64,000 nucleotides of DNA, from positions 814,174-878,173 of the forward strand of contig NZ_KK853997.1 in assembly GCF_000696185.1 (NCBI RefSeq). The letters run 5' to 3'. The DNA is from Kitasatospora cheerisanensis KCTC 2395. GTDB lineage: Bacteria > Actinomycetota > Actinomycetes > Streptomycetales > Streptomycetaceae. Positions 46,332 through 56,007 of the stretch are shown one piece after another. Below the pieces are notes generated by a model. That model made no database searches. It saw only the letters and a list, made by a program, of their open reading frames with translations, and was not told where the DNA came from. A program made the translations under genes and the position numbers. Positions within the stretch are counted from its first letter, which is position 1. Each line of letters opens with the position of its first letter.

Positions 46332-46730
46332 TCAGCGTGCGAACTTCTCGATCGCGGCCGGGGTGACCGGGGTGAAGAAGTTGACCAGGTTGCCGTCCGG
46401 GTCGCGGAGCAGCAGCGAGCGGTTGCCCCAGGGCATCGTGGTGGGTCCGGCGACGAAGTCGGTGACGGATCCGGTCAGCCTGCGGTGGAGTCCGTCCACG
46501 TCGTCGACCAGGAACTCGGTGATCACGCTGTCGTTGGCGGCCGGCCGGGCCGAGCCCGGGGCGAACAGCGGGACGGTGCGGGTGCCGGCGATCGCCAGGG
46601 TGGCGGTCGGGGTCCGGAGTTCGGCGAAGTCCTCGGTGGCCCAGGCCGCCCGGGCGCCGGTGGCCTGCTCGTAGAAGGCGACGAGGCGCGCGACGTCGGC
46701 GGTGATGATGCGGATCGAGACGAAGTCCAT
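46332..46730 (-). CDS. VOC/glyoxalase-family protein
   Basis: 132 residues from ATG at 46730 (GGAGACC upstream). Opens FVSIRIITADVARLVAFYEQ and has SVITEFLVDDVDGLHRRL, then LLLRDPDGNLVNFFTP, the vicinal-oxygen-chelate fold with C-terminal metal-binding region. Such proteins are lactoylglutathione lyases, antibiotic-resistance proteins or dioxygenases; this one cannot be placed further. It is divergent from a WYL regulator with a 9-bp-arm inverted repeat between them. Confidence 0.85.
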   Translation of the reverse strand: MDFVSIRIITADVARLVAFYEQATGARAAWATEDFAELRTPTATLAIAGTRTVPLFAPGSARPAANDSVITEFLVDDVDGLHRRLTGSVTDFVAGPTTMPWGNRSLLLRDPDGNLVNFFTPVTPAAIEKFAR

Positions 46731-46780
46731 GGAGGTCTCCTCGGCTGTGCGGAAGGCGTGCACCTCGCAGGCTAGGAGAA

Positions 46781-46805
46781 ATACCGGACAGGATCGGTCC
46801 GGTAT
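46781..46805. promoter_or_regulatory. Inverted repeat operator between WYL regulator and VOC gene
   Basis: ATACCGGAC-N7-GTCCGGTAT, perfect 9-bp arms, midway in the 117-bp divergent region. It is a likely target of the WYL regulator, repressing VOC and its own gene. Confidence 0.7.
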
Positions 46806-46847
46806 CCGCCGACGGATCCGGCGAACGGGCTGGGTAGGCTGCGGACC

Positions 46848-47894
46848 GTGTCCCGACCCACCGGCCGCGTGCTGGCCCTCCTGGAACTGCTGCAGTCCGG
46901 CGGGACGCGCACCGTGGCCGAACTCGCCGACCGGCTCGGCGTCGAGGGGCGGACCGTCCGCCGGTACGTGAACCACCTGATCGAGCTGGACGTGCCGGTG
47001 GAGTCGGTGCGCGGCCGCTACGGCGGCTACCGGCTCGCCCCCGGGTACCGGCTGCCGCCGCTCATGCTCGGCGAGGACGAGGCGCTGGCCGTGCTGCTCG
47101 GCCTGGTCGCCGGCCGCCGGGCGGGCCTCGCCCCGGCGCAGCGCACGGCGGGCGAGACGGCGGCGGCGAAGATCCGGCGGGTGCTGCCCAAGCACCTCGC
47201 GCTCCGGCTCGACGCCCTCCTGGAGACGCTCGCCTTCACCGACCGGCCTGGCGATCCCGAGGTCCCGGACGCCGGGGTCCTGCTCGCGGTCGCCGAGGCG
47301 GCCCGCAGCCGCCGACCGCTGTCGATCCGCTACCTCGACGGCGAGGGGCGGCGCAGCACCCGCACCGTGCACGTGTACGGGATCGTCGCCCACGCGGGCC
47401 GGTGGTACGCCACCGGCGAGGACGCCGGGCTCGGCGCGGAGCGGACCTTCCGCCTCGACCGCATCGCGGACGCCCGGATCCTGCCCGGCTCGTTCGAGGT
47501 GCCCGCGGGCCTCGATCCGGCGCAGCGGCTGCTGGCGGCGTTCGCCACCGCCGAGCGCCGGTACGAGGTGACGCTGCGGGTGCACGCCACGGTCGGCCGG
47601 ATCCGCACCGTCCTTCCCGCCGCCGTCGCGCGACTTGAGGACGACGGGGCGACGGTCGAGGACGAAGCGGGCGACGACGACGAAGCGGGCGAGGACGCTG
47701 CGGGCGAGGACGACGCGGCCGGGGACGGGACGGTCGAGCGCTGGCGGCGCGTCGAGCTGCGGGTGGAGCGGCTCGACTGGCTGCCCGCCGCCCTCGCCTC
47801 GCTCGACCGGCCGTTCACCGTCGAGCGCCCCGAAGAACTGCGCGTCCTGGTCGCCGAGTTCGCCGAGCGTCTGGCGTCCTACGCCCGCGGGTGA
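46848..47894 (+). CDS. WYL-domain DeoR-like regulator (YafY type)
   Basis: 348 residues from GTG at 46848. N-terminal HTH (VLALLELLQSGGTRTVAELADRLGVEGRTVRRYV), a WYL ligand domain (SIRYLDGEGRRSTRTVHVYG, AGRWYATGED), and a C-terminal WCX part (VERLDWLPAALASLDRPFTV). A low-complexity acidic insert of about 25 residues (DDEAGEDAAGEDDAAG) interrupts the C-terminal domain. It likely senses a small ligand or nucleic acid and represses the divergent VOC gene. A second WYL/VOC pair with similar layout is at 61.8-63.3 kb. Confidence 0.88.
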   Translation: MSRPTGRVLALLELLQSGGTRTVAELADRLGVEGRTVRRYVNHLIELDVPVESVRGRYGGYRLAPGYRLPPLMLGEDEALAVLLGLVAGRRAGLAPAQRTAGETAAAKIRRVLPKHLALRLDALLETLAFTDRPGDPEVPDAGVLLAVAEAARSRRPLSIRYLDGEGRRSTRTVHVYGIVAHAGRWYATGEDAGLGAERTFRLDRIADARILPGSFEVPAGLDPAQRLLAAFATAERRYEVTLRVHATVGRIRTVLPAAVARLEDDGATVEDEAGDDDEAGEDAAGEDDAAGDGTVERWRRVELRVERLDWLPAALASLDRPFTVERPEELRVLVAEFAERLASYARG

Positions 47895-47972
47895 GCGCCC
47901 GCAGCCGAGCGCCCGCAGCTCAGCGCCGACCGCCGGCGCGCCCCCGGACGGGCCGCACTCGGGCGGTGCCGG

Positions 47973-48734
47973 TCACGCGGCCGCGCGCCCGGCCGGGACG
48001 TCCCCGACGGTCGCGGCGCGGGTGCGCGCATACTCCTCCGGGTCGCGGATCCGCCACACCGCCTGCCCGACGGCGAGCACGCCGCGCGCGGGCAGGGCGA
48101 CCTCGCCGATGACGGGGTTCTCGGTGAGCCGGGCCGGCCGGCCGAGGTCGTGGCCGTCGAGGGTGGCGAGCGAGTCGGTGATCAAGTACATCCGCTGCGG
48201 CATCAGCACCCCGTGGTGCCCGCTGGGCATCGGGCCGGCCAGCCGGAGCCGCCCGAGGCCGAGCCCGCGGGCCAGCAGCTCGCGCATCCGCACCAGCGGC
48301 GCGGGCCGCCAACTGGACGGCGGCAGAACGGAACTGACGGCGTTGAGGGCGCGCAGCGCGGGCCCTTCGGCGGCGGTGAGGGTCCAGTCGAGTTCGGGGT
48401 GGTCCATGGTGACGAGCAGGGTGTCGGGCCCGGTCCAGGTCAGCCCGATCCGGGCGGTGCCGGTGTGCGCGCAGGCCGCGCCGTAGTAGCGCGGGCAGGC
48501 GGTCCCGACGTGCGGACCGTCGACGTGGATCGACCAGTCGCCGTCCGGGGTGCGATGCCACACGGTGCGGTACGGGCCGAAGCTGCTCTGCGGGAAGACC
48601 CGCAGCGCGAGCACGTGCCCGGTGTCGAACGGCAGGCCGAACACGCCCCAGCCTGCCGCGTACTCGTATCCGTCCCACGGGCTCCCGCCCTGCGCGCTCG
48701 GCGGCGGGGACAGCTGCGACGCCAGGTCGACCAT
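47973..48734 (-). CDS. Hypothetical protein, beta-rich
   Basis: 253 residues; ATG at 48734 after GAGGTGG. Opens MVDLASQLSPPPSAQGG, then GYEYAAGWGVFGLPFDTGHV and a Cys-bearing segment (TACPRYYGAACAH). The long C-terminal part has MYLITDSLATLDGHDLGRPA. Beta-rich pattern, no signal, no TM. No family was recognised. It is divergent from the GNAT-like gene at 48928. Confidence 0.65.
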   Translation of the reverse strand: MVDLASQLSPPPSAQGGSPWDGYEYAAGWGVFGLPFDTGHVLALRVFPQSSFGPYRTVWHRTPDGDWSIHVDGPHVGTACPRYYGAACAHTGTARIGLTWTGPDTLLVTMDHPELDWTLTAAEGPALRALNAVSSVLPPSSWRPAPLVRMRELLARGLGLGRLRLAGPMPSGHHGVLMPQRMYLITDSLATLDGHDLGRPARLTENPVIGEVALPARGVLAVGQAVWRIRDPEEYARTRAATVGDVPAGRAAA

Positions 48735-48927
48735 GACGACCACCTCGCTCCGGACGGGTGCTGTCGCTCCCCCCAGCATCCCACCGGGCCGCCGGACCCG
48801 AACGCCGCGACGGCCGGGCGGCGGCGGAGGGGCAAGGCGCGCGCAGGGCGAGGCGCGGCCAGGGCAGCGCAGGGCGGGGGCGAATATTCGGTACCGGGCG
48901 CGGGACCGTGATGGCAGGCTCCGGGGC

Positions 48928-49698
48928 ATGATCGACTCGAACCGCGCCACCCGCACCGACGGCATCGTGATCACCACGCTCGCCGAGCGCCCCTCGCTGA
49001 TCCCCCGCGTCTACGAGTTCGCCGACACCTGGCCGGAGTTCGTCGCGCACGACCCGGTGGCGGACGCCTTCATGGGGCACGTGGCGACGGCGTTCCCGGA
49101 GCACTGCGTGGTGGCGACGGACGGCGACCGGGTGGTGGCCCGGGGAATGAGCGCGCCGTTCGACGGCCGGCTCGCCGGGCGGGACGAACTGCCGGACCGG
49201 GGCTGGGACCAGGTGCTGGCGTGGGCGTTCTACGACCGGCGCAAGGAGCGGGCGGCGACGGTGGTCAGCGCGCTGGAGATCACCGTCGAGGCGGGTCACC
49301 TGGGCCGGGGCCTGTCGTCCCGGCTGCTGAACGCGCTGCGCGCGGCCGCCGGCGCGCAGGGCCACCGCCACCTGCTGGCACCGGTCCGGCCGACGGCGAA
49401 GCACCTGGAACCGCACGTCCCGATGGCCGAGTACGTGGAGCGCCGCCGCCCGGACGGCCTGCCGGAGGATCCGTGGCTGCGGGTGCACGTGCGGGCGGGC
49501 GGCGAGATCGTGCGGGTCGCGCCGGCGTCGATGACGGTGAGCGGTTCGCTGGCGGAGTGGCGCGCCTGGACGGGCCTCCCGTTCGACCGGGACGGCGCGG
49601 TCGAGGTGCCGGGCGCGCTGACGCCGGTGCACTGCGACCTCGCGCAGGACCACGCGGTGTACGTGGAGCCCAACGTCTGGGTCCGGCACCGCACCTGA
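48928..49698 (+). CDS. GNAT-like acetyltransferase
   Basis: 256 residues. The core ALEITVEAGHLGRGLSSRLL is a good fit to acetyl-CoA motif A (V-x-x-x-x-x-x-G-x-G); the C-terminal half (DPWLRVHVRAGGEIVRVAP) departs from common GNATs. It could acetylate an amine or a protein; substrate unknown. The start was chosen at ATG 48928 because the longer upstream frame has no RBS. Confidence 0.7.
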   Translation: MIDSNRATRTDGIVITTLAERPSLIPRVYEFADTWPEFVAHDPVADAFMGHVATAFPEHCVVATDGDRVVARGMSAPFDGRLAGRDELPDRGWDQVLAWAFYDRRKERAATVVSALEITVEAGHLGRGLSSRLLNALRAAAGAQGHRHLLAPVRPTAKHLEPHVPMAEYVERRRPDGLPEDPWLRVHVRAGGEIVRVAPASMTVSGSLAEWRAWTGLPFDRDGAVEVPGALTPVHCDLAQDHAVYVEPNVWVRHRT

Positions 49699-49746
49699 GC
49701 CACCGGAGAACCCGAGCCGCCGGACCTGAGCCGCCGGACGCCGGCG

Positions 49747-49777
49747 GGCCGGTCGCCCCGCGACGGGGCGACCGGCC
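49747..49777. terminator. Bidirectional hairpin terminator
   Basis: GGCCGGTCGCCCC / GGGGCGACCGGCC, 13-bp perfect arms and 5-base loop, between two convergent gene ends at 49698 and 49791. Confidence 0.8.
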
Positions 49778-49790
49778 GGGTGACGTGGCG

Positions 49791-51203
49791 TCAACTCCGC
49801 TGCTTCAGGCGGGTGGAGGCGAGGACCGCGACCAGCACGAGCGCGGTGTTGGCGAGCACGGCCAGCGCGATGCCGGTCAGGATGCCGTGCGCGGGCGCGG
49901 ACGCGGCGACGATCGCGCTCATCACGGGGGTGCCCATGGTGATGCCGATCTGCTGGGTCATGGTGGCGAGCCCGGCGGCGGTGCCCTGCTCGCGGTCGGG
50001 CAGGCCGGCGGTCGCGGTGACCATGAAGCCGACGATGACCAGCATGTTGCCGACGCCGCCGACGAAGGTGGCGGGCAGCAGCAGCCACAGCCAGCCGGTG
50101 CCGGGGCCGAGCAGCAGCAGGGCGCCGGTCGCGGCGGCCTGGGCGAGTCCGCCGGCCAGCAGGGCGCCGCGGGTGCCGAGCCGGGCGATCGCCCGGGCGG
50201 CGAGGGTGCCGCCGAGGACGGTGCCGAGGCCGAGGACGCCGAAGGAGAGCCCGGCGGCGAGGGCGGAGAAGTCCAGCACCTCCTGCAGGTAGAGGGTGAG
50301 CAGGAAGACCAGCGAGGTCTCGGTGAGGAAGGCCAGCAGGCCGATCAGGTTGCCGAGCCGGACGGTCGGGCGGCGCAGCACGGCGGGCGGGACGAGCGGT
50401 GCGGCGGCGCGGCGTTCGACGACCAGGAAGACGCCGAGCAGGGCGGTGCCGAGCAGCAGGACGGGCAGCGCGGCGGGGTGGGTCCAGCCGTGCTGGCCGG
50501 CCTCGGTGAGGCCGAGGACGAGGGCGAGCAGGCCGAGGGTGACGGTGATCGCGCCGGGGAGGTCGAGGCGTTCACGGGCGGCGGCCTCGGGGCGGGACTC
50601 GGCGAGGACGCGGGGGGCGATCAGCAGGACGGCGAGCGCGACGGGGACGTTGATCAGGAACGCCCAGCGCCAGGACAGCAGGTCGGTGAGGACGCCGCCG
50701 AGCACCGCGCCGGCGGTGAAGCCGGCCGACATCAGGGCGCCGTTGAGGCCCAACGCCCGTTCGCGGAGCGGCCCTTCGGGGAAGGCGGTGGTGAGCAGGG
50801 CGAGTCCGGCGGGGGTGACGGCGGCGGTGGCGAGGCCCTGGGCGACGCGGGCGGCGATCAGCACGGCCGGGTCGGTGGCGAGGCCGCCGGCGAGCGAGGC
50901 GACGGCCAGCAGGGCCAGTCCGAGCAGGAACAGCCGGCGGCGGCCGAACAGGTCGGCGACCCGGCCGAACAGCAGGGTGAATCCGGCGGCGGGCAGCGCG
51001 AACGCGGTGGCGATCCACTGGAGCCGGCCGATCGGCAGGCCCATGCCGGTGCCGATCGCGGGCAGTGCCACGTTGAGGATGGAGAAGTCCACGGCCAGCA
51101 TGAACTGGGCCACCAGCAGCACGACCAGGACCACCAGGGTGCGTCCGGCGAGGCGTGGCGCCGTGCCCGGCTCCGCCTGCCCGGTCAGCTGAATTGTCGA
51201 CAT
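49791..51203 (-). CDS. MFS drug exporter, EmrB/QacA type (14 TM)
   Basis: 470 residues from ATG at 51203 (GAAGG upstream). Fourteen TM segments; motif A GRVADLFGRRRLFLLGL follows TM2, and motif C-like GFTAGAVLGGVLTDLLSWRW in TM5 marks drug-H+ antiporters. It is divergent from an XRE regulator at 51509, which likely controls it. The 305-bp gap between them contains a 9-bp x 7 tandem repeat. Probably exports a toxic or antibiotic compound. Confidence 0.93.
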   Translation of the reverse strand: MSTIQLTGQAEPGTAPRLAGRTLVVLVVLLVAQFMLAVDFSILNVALPAIGTGMGLPIGRLQWIATAFALPAAGFTLLFGRVADLFGRRRLFLLGLALLAVASLAGGLATDPAVLIAARVAQGLATAAVTPAGLALLTTAFPEGPLRERALGLNGALMSAGFTAGAVLGGVLTDLLSWRWAFLINVPVALAVLLIAPRVLAESRPEAAARERLDLPGAITVTLGLLALVLGLTEAGQHGWTHPAALPVLLLGTALLGVFLVVERRAAAPLVPPAVLRRPTVRLGNLIGLLAFLTETSLVFLLTLYLQEVLDFSALAAGLSFGVLGLGTVLGGTLAARAIARLGTRGALLAGGLAQAAATGALLLLGPGTGWLWLLLPATFVGGVGNMLVIVGFMVTATAGLPDREQGTAAGLATMTQQIGITMGTPVMSAIVAASAPAHGILTGIALAVLANTALVLVAVLASTRLKQRS

Positions 51204-51270
51204 GTCGGTCAACCTTCCCTTCGTTGTGCGCACTTCAGGCATTTCGGGTGCTTCGGTGCTTCGGTGCTTC

Positions 51271-51333
51271 GAGCGCGTCGAGCGCGTCGAGCGCGTCGAG
51301 CGCGTCGAGCGCGTCGAGCGCGTCGAGCGCGTC
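51271..51333. repeat. 9-bp tandem repeat, seven copies
   Basis: gagcgcgtc repeated seven times without change, in the divergent region between the MFS exporter and the XRE regulator. Shorter gcttcggt repeats precede it. Copy number may vary between strains and could tune spacing of promoters. Confidence 0.95.
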
Positions 51334-51508
51334 GGAGACCTCGGGCGCTGCGAGCGCCCCGGGCGCTGCGATGACCTCGGGAAGGAGCCTGCGCCGTTCC
51401 GGCGGGCGGAGGCAGACCCCGGCCGAAGCCACCCTCCGGGAAGGTGGCACTGGCAGGGTTACCCTCGGCCGCTGACGAGCCCGACCGGCGGCGGGCATCC
51501 TGGTGCGC

Positions 51509-52360
51509 ATGCACACTTCGACCGATCTCGGGGAGTTCCTGCGCAGCCGCCGGGCCCAACTCCGGCCGCAGGACGTGGGGCTGAACGCGACGGACAGCCG
51601 CCGCCGGGTGCCGGGCCTGCGCCGCGAGGAGCTCGCGCTGCTGGCCGGCGTGAGCGTGACCTACTACACCCGGCTCGAACAGGGGCAGAGCGTCAACGCC
51701 TCGGACGGCGTGCTGGACGCGGTGGCCCGCGCGCTGCGCCTGGACCGCGACGAGCACGCCCACCTGCGCGACCTGGCCCGCCCCCGCAAGGCCGCGAACC
51801 GCGGCGCGGCGCCGAAGCCGGACCGGGTGCGGCCCGCGACCCGGCAGTTGATCGCGGCGATGGACCGCGTCCCGGCGGTGGTGCTGGACCGCCGCAACAA
51901 CGTGCTGGCGTGGAACCCGCTCGGGCACGCCCTGCTGGCGGGGCACCTGGACCGGGACAGCCCGGACCGCCCGGCCGAGCGCCCGAACCTGACCAGGCTG
52001 CTCTTCCTGGACCCGCACACCCGGGAGCTGTACACCCACTGGGAGAGCGAGACCAGGGTGGCGCTCGCCGCGCTGCGGCTGACCGTCGGCCGGCACCCGG
52101 AGGACCGGCAGCTGGCCGAGCTGGTCGGTCATCTGGCCATCCACAGCCCGGAGTTCGCCGCGCTGTGGGCCCGGCACCCGGTGCGCGAGTGCACGGTCGG
52201 CAGCAAGTCCTTCCACCACCCGCTGGTCGGCGAGCTCGACCTGGCCTTCGAGAGCCTGACCACCTCGGACGGCAGCGGCCACCGGGTGCTGCTGTACAGC
52301 GCCGAGCCGGGCTCGCCGTCCGCCGCCGCGCTCGGCCTGCTGGCCGGCACCCTGCACTGA
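51509..52360 (+). CDS. XRE family regulator with MmyB-like C-terminal domain
   Basis: 283 residues. HTH at about residues 1-75 (LGEFLRSRRAQLRPQDVGLN, RRVPGLRREELALLAGVSVT, YYTRLEQGQ), then a MmyB-type PAS-like domain (VLDRRNNVLAWNPLGHALLA, RLLFLDPHTRELYTHWE). Proteins of this type often sit next to and control a transporter or reductase gene, as here for the divergent MFS exporter. GTG at 51503 is an alternative start. No clear RBS. Confidence 0.9.
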   Translation: MHTSTDLGEFLRSRRAQLRPQDVGLNATDSRRRVPGLRREELALLAGVSVTYYTRLEQGQSVNASDGVLDAVARALRLDRDEHAHLRDLARPRKAANRGAAPKPDRVRPATRQLIAAMDRVPAVVLDRRNNVLAWNPLGHALLAGHLDRDSPDRPAERPNLTRLLFLDPHTRELYTHWESETRVALAALRLTVGRHPEDRQLAELVGHLAIHSPEFAALWARHPVRECTVGSKSFHHPLVGELDLAFESLTTSDGSGHRVLLYSAEPGSPSAAALGLLAGTLH

Positions 52361-52468
52361 CGGCCGGCCCCGCCGCAGCCGACCGCAGGATCCGGAATTC
52401 ACCGACCGGCGACCGGAGTTCGCTGATTTGATGTCCCCAGGACGATCGGCGGCTCGCGGGGGGGCGCG

Positions 52469-55400
52469 ATGGCTCGGGCTGGTGACCGGCAGGGCGGGGG
52501 CGGGCAGCCGCGGCTGCGGCCGTCGGGGATGTACCGCCGGTGGCGGGTGGCCGGTGCGGTGTTCGCGGCCGGCGCGCTGGCGGTGTGCGCGTCGGCGGAG
52601 TTCGGCGGGCGTCGGGTCCCGTGGCGGCGGTGCTGACCGGGCTCGCGATCGCCGTGTGGGCGGTGGTGCTGGTCAGGGCGGCCGTGCGGGTGCTGTCGCC
52701 CGTCACGGTGGTGGTCCATCCGCGCTTCCTCGAACTGAGCGGCGGGATGCGGAAGGTCCGGCTGCCGTGGGAGCAGGTCGAGGGCCTGTGCCTGCTGCCG
52801 GTCCGCGGGTTCGCCGCGTCGTACGAATCGCCGCACTGGCGCGGCTCGTTGCTGGTGCGCACGGCGGAGGGCAGCCCGGCGGCGCTGACGGAGCGCGGAC
52901 CGCTGCGCTGGTCGGCGCCGTGGCAGGGCGTGCTGGTCGACCTGGCCCCGCTGGCGGTGCCGAAGGAGCGGCTCGACGAGCTGTTCACGCCGCCGGCGTC
53001 GGACCGGTGGTGCGGGACGACCCGGCTGCCGGCCGGGCCCGGCGCGGCGTCGGTGTTCGCGGCCGGCTCGCTGCTGTCCTTGCCGGGCCGTGCGCTGCTG
53101 CGGATGCGGCGGTCGGTGGTGGTGCTGGGCACGGTCGTCTCGTTCGTCGCGTTGCGGGTGTCCGCGCCGGAGGCGTCGTTCGCGCCGGCGCTGCCGGTCG
53201 CGATCGCGATGTTCGTGCTGCTCTTCTCGGGGACGGGGTGGCTGCTGCTGCGGCTGTCTCGGCACTGCGAACTGCGGGTGGAGACCCGGGGCGTGGTGGT
53301 GGCCGTCGCGGGCCGGGAGCGGACCGTGCCGTGGGCCGAGGTCGTCTCGCTGGAGGCGGTGCAGCGCACGGTGTCGCCGAACGGACAGCGCCACCTGGCG
53401 ACGTCGGTGCTGGCCCGGCTCGGCCCGGAGGCGAGCCTCCCCGCGCCGCTGCCGCACTGGCCGTTCCGGGCGGACGGCCGGACCGTGGAGCTGCTGCCGG
53501 TGCACTCGCCCGGGTACGGGCACCTGCACGGACTGACCGTCTTCCCGGCGCAGTTGACGGACGCGCTGACGCCGTACGGCGCGAACCTGCTGTCCGCCGG
53601 CACCCAGCGGGCCGGGTCCGCCGCCGGCGAGGCCGTCACCCTCCGGGTCGGGCCGAGCCGCCGGTCCGCCCACCGGACGCTGGCGTCGGCGCTGCACGCC
53701 GCGCCGCCGGACCGGCCGTTGCGGCTGCTGATCGAGCCGGGCCGGTACCGGGAGGCGGGGCCGCTGGTGCTGTCCGGCACCGTCGAGCTGGCCCGGGCGG
53801 AGGGCGAGGGCCGGGTGGTGATCGAGGCCCCGGAGCAGTCCGCCGTCCAGTGCGAGGGCCACGTCACCTTCGACTCGCTGACGCTGGAGGGCCGCGGCGC
53901 CGACGTGCTGGTCGCCACCGGCCGGCTCGAACTGCGGGAGTGCCGGATCGAGGCGTCCGGCGAGTACGCGCTGCGCGCCGCCCAGGGCGCCGAGGTGCTG
54001 CTGCGGGACTGCGAGGTCCTCGCGGGCCGGACCGAACTCGTCGGCGCGACGGGCCTGTTGACGCGCACCCGGTTCGTCTCGTGCCGGGACCACGCGCTGG
54101 TGGTGAAGGAGCGTTCGCAGGTCGAGCTCACCGACTGCGCGGTGACGGACAGTCGGGGCCGCGGCATCGACCTGACGCGTTCGACGGCGGAGATCCGCGG
54201 CTGCGAGTTCCGCGGCACCGGCGACACCGCCGTCGCCGTGGGCGACCACGCGGAGGTGCAGATCGTGGGGTGCCGGATCGACGAGGTCCACGCAACCGGC
54301 CTGGCCTTCGACCGGCAGTCGCGGGGCACCGTCCAGGACACCACCGTCAATGGCGCCGCCACGGGCCTGTACGTGGCGCGGGGCGCCGATCCGCGGGTCC
54401 GGGACTGCCTGTTCGCGCACTGCCGGGCCAGCGGCGTGGTCGTCGAGGACCAGGGGCGCGGGCGGCTGGAGAAGTGCCGGGTGGAGAACGCCGGCCAGAG
54501 CGGCATCAGCGTCGCCTCCGGCGGCATCCCCGCGGTGCACGACTGCGCGGTGGCGTTCGGCGTCACGGGCGTGACCGTGCACAAGGCGCGCGGCGACTTC
54601 ACCCGGCTGCGGGTGCACGACCAGTCCGCGAGCGCCGTCGCGGTCCAGGAGGGCTCGGTGGTGGAGCTGACCGAACTGCGCCTGGAGCGCTGCAAGGACG
54701 GGGTGTTCGGGCACGGCACCGGAGTGACGCTCCGGCTGGTGGGCGCGGTCGTCACGGACGTCTCCGCCTCCGGGCTGGTGCTTCAGGACGCCGCCCGCGC
54801 CACCGCCGAGCACGTCACCGTCGAGCGGGCCGGCCTGTTCGGCCTCAACTGCCGTGACAGCAGCCGGCTGACGGCCCGGGACTGCACGGTGACCAAGCCG
54901 GGCGAGGCCGGGCTGCTGGTGCTCAGCACCAGCGCGGTGGAGATCACCGGCCTGGAGGTGTCCGGCAGCCGGCAGCACGGCGTCTGGGCGCGCAACACCG
55001 GTCAGCTGTCCCTCAGGGGGGTCCGGGTGCACGGCGCCGGCGGCGACGGCATCCGGCTGGAGGACGACGTGTACGGCACCCTGACGGACTGTGAGGTGAC
55101 GGGCTGCGGGGGCGAGGCGGTGGTGCCGAACGAGCGGATGGTGCTGGACGACATCCGCACCGGCACCACCGCGGACGACCTGCTGCGGTCGGGGGCGGGG
55201 CCGATGGCCGAGCTGGAGAGCATGATCGGGCTCGCCGAGGCGAAACGGCAGGTCGCGGGCCAGGTCGACCTGCTCCGGCTGGCCCGCTGGCGCTCCGACG
55301 AGGACCTTCCGCCGCCGCCGCGGGCGCACCACCTGGTGTTCTCCGGCCCGCCGGGCACCGGGAAGACCACCGTGGCCCGGCTGTACGGGCAGATCCTGGC

Positions 55401-56007
55401 GGGGCTCGGCGCCCTGAAGAAGGGTCACCTGGTGGAGGTGGCGCGCGGCGACCTGGTCGGCGAGTACCTCGGGCACACCGCGCAGCGGACCCGCCAGGCC
55501 TTCGACCGGGCGTCCGGCGGTGTGCTGTTCATCGACGAGGCGTACAGCCTGGCGCGGCGGTTCGGCTCGAACAGCGACTTCGGGCAGGAGGCGATCGACG
55601 TCCTCACCAAGCTGATGGAGGACCACCGGGAGGACGTGGTGGTGATCGCGGCGGGCTACACCGAGGAGATGCGGGCCTTCCTGGACTCCAACCCCGGCCT
55701 GCGCTCCCGGTTCTCCCGCATCCTGGAGTTCGACCCGTACGACCCGGCCGAACTCACCGAGATCGTCGCGCGGGAGGCCGAGCGGCACGTGTACCGCCTC
55801 GCGCCGGACGTCGCCGACCGGCTCACCGAGCGCTTCACCCGCCGCGAGTTGCGCGGCGACCCCGCCAACGCCCGTGACGCGCGGACCCTGTTGGAGGAGA
55901 TGGTGGAGCGGCAGGCGTCCCGGCTGGCGGCCGGCGGCACGCCGAGCCGGGAGGACCTGGTGCTGCTGCTGGTGGAGGACATTCCCGAGGAGGACAGCTG
56001 GCTGTGA
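52469..56007 (+). CDS. Membrane protein with PH-like domains, right-handed beta-helix and CbbX-type AAA+ ATPase (single-base frameshift near N-terminus)
   Basis: About 1,179 residues when one base is restored near 52620. ATG at 52469 begins a frame with a TM at about 25-43; after the lost base the frame continues with PVAAVLTGLAIAVWAVVLV (TM2). Then a PH-like domain (about 75-170: VVVHPRFLELSGGMRKVRLP), two more TMs (about 215-255) and a second PH-like domain (ELRVETRGVVVAVAGRERTV). From about 385 to 900 runs a right-handed beta-helix of many short repeats (DCEVLAGR, DCAVTDSRGRGIDL, GCRIDEVHATGL). The C-terminal AAA+ domain has Walker A GPPGTGKT (residue ~960), Walker B GVLFIDEAYS and arginine finger NPGLRSRF, as in CbbX and EccA. 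GTGA overlap couples it to the CHAT gene. Confidence 0.85.

Noticed and set aside
48735..48927. Longer N-termini for the 47973-48734 and 48928-49698 genes
   Set aside because: The upstream extensions of both frames overlap each other in the divergent promoter gap and are Arg/Pro-rich without RBS.
51271..51333. CRISPR-like array
   Set aside because: The repeats are directly adjacent 9-mers with no spacers and no cas genes nearby; simple tandem repeat. The same holds for 35075-35139.
49221..51374. Plus-strand frame of more than 700 codons opposite the MFS exporter
   Set aside because: Extremely biased Gly/Glu/Gln/Ala composition and no start or domain; shadow of the 14-TM exporter.
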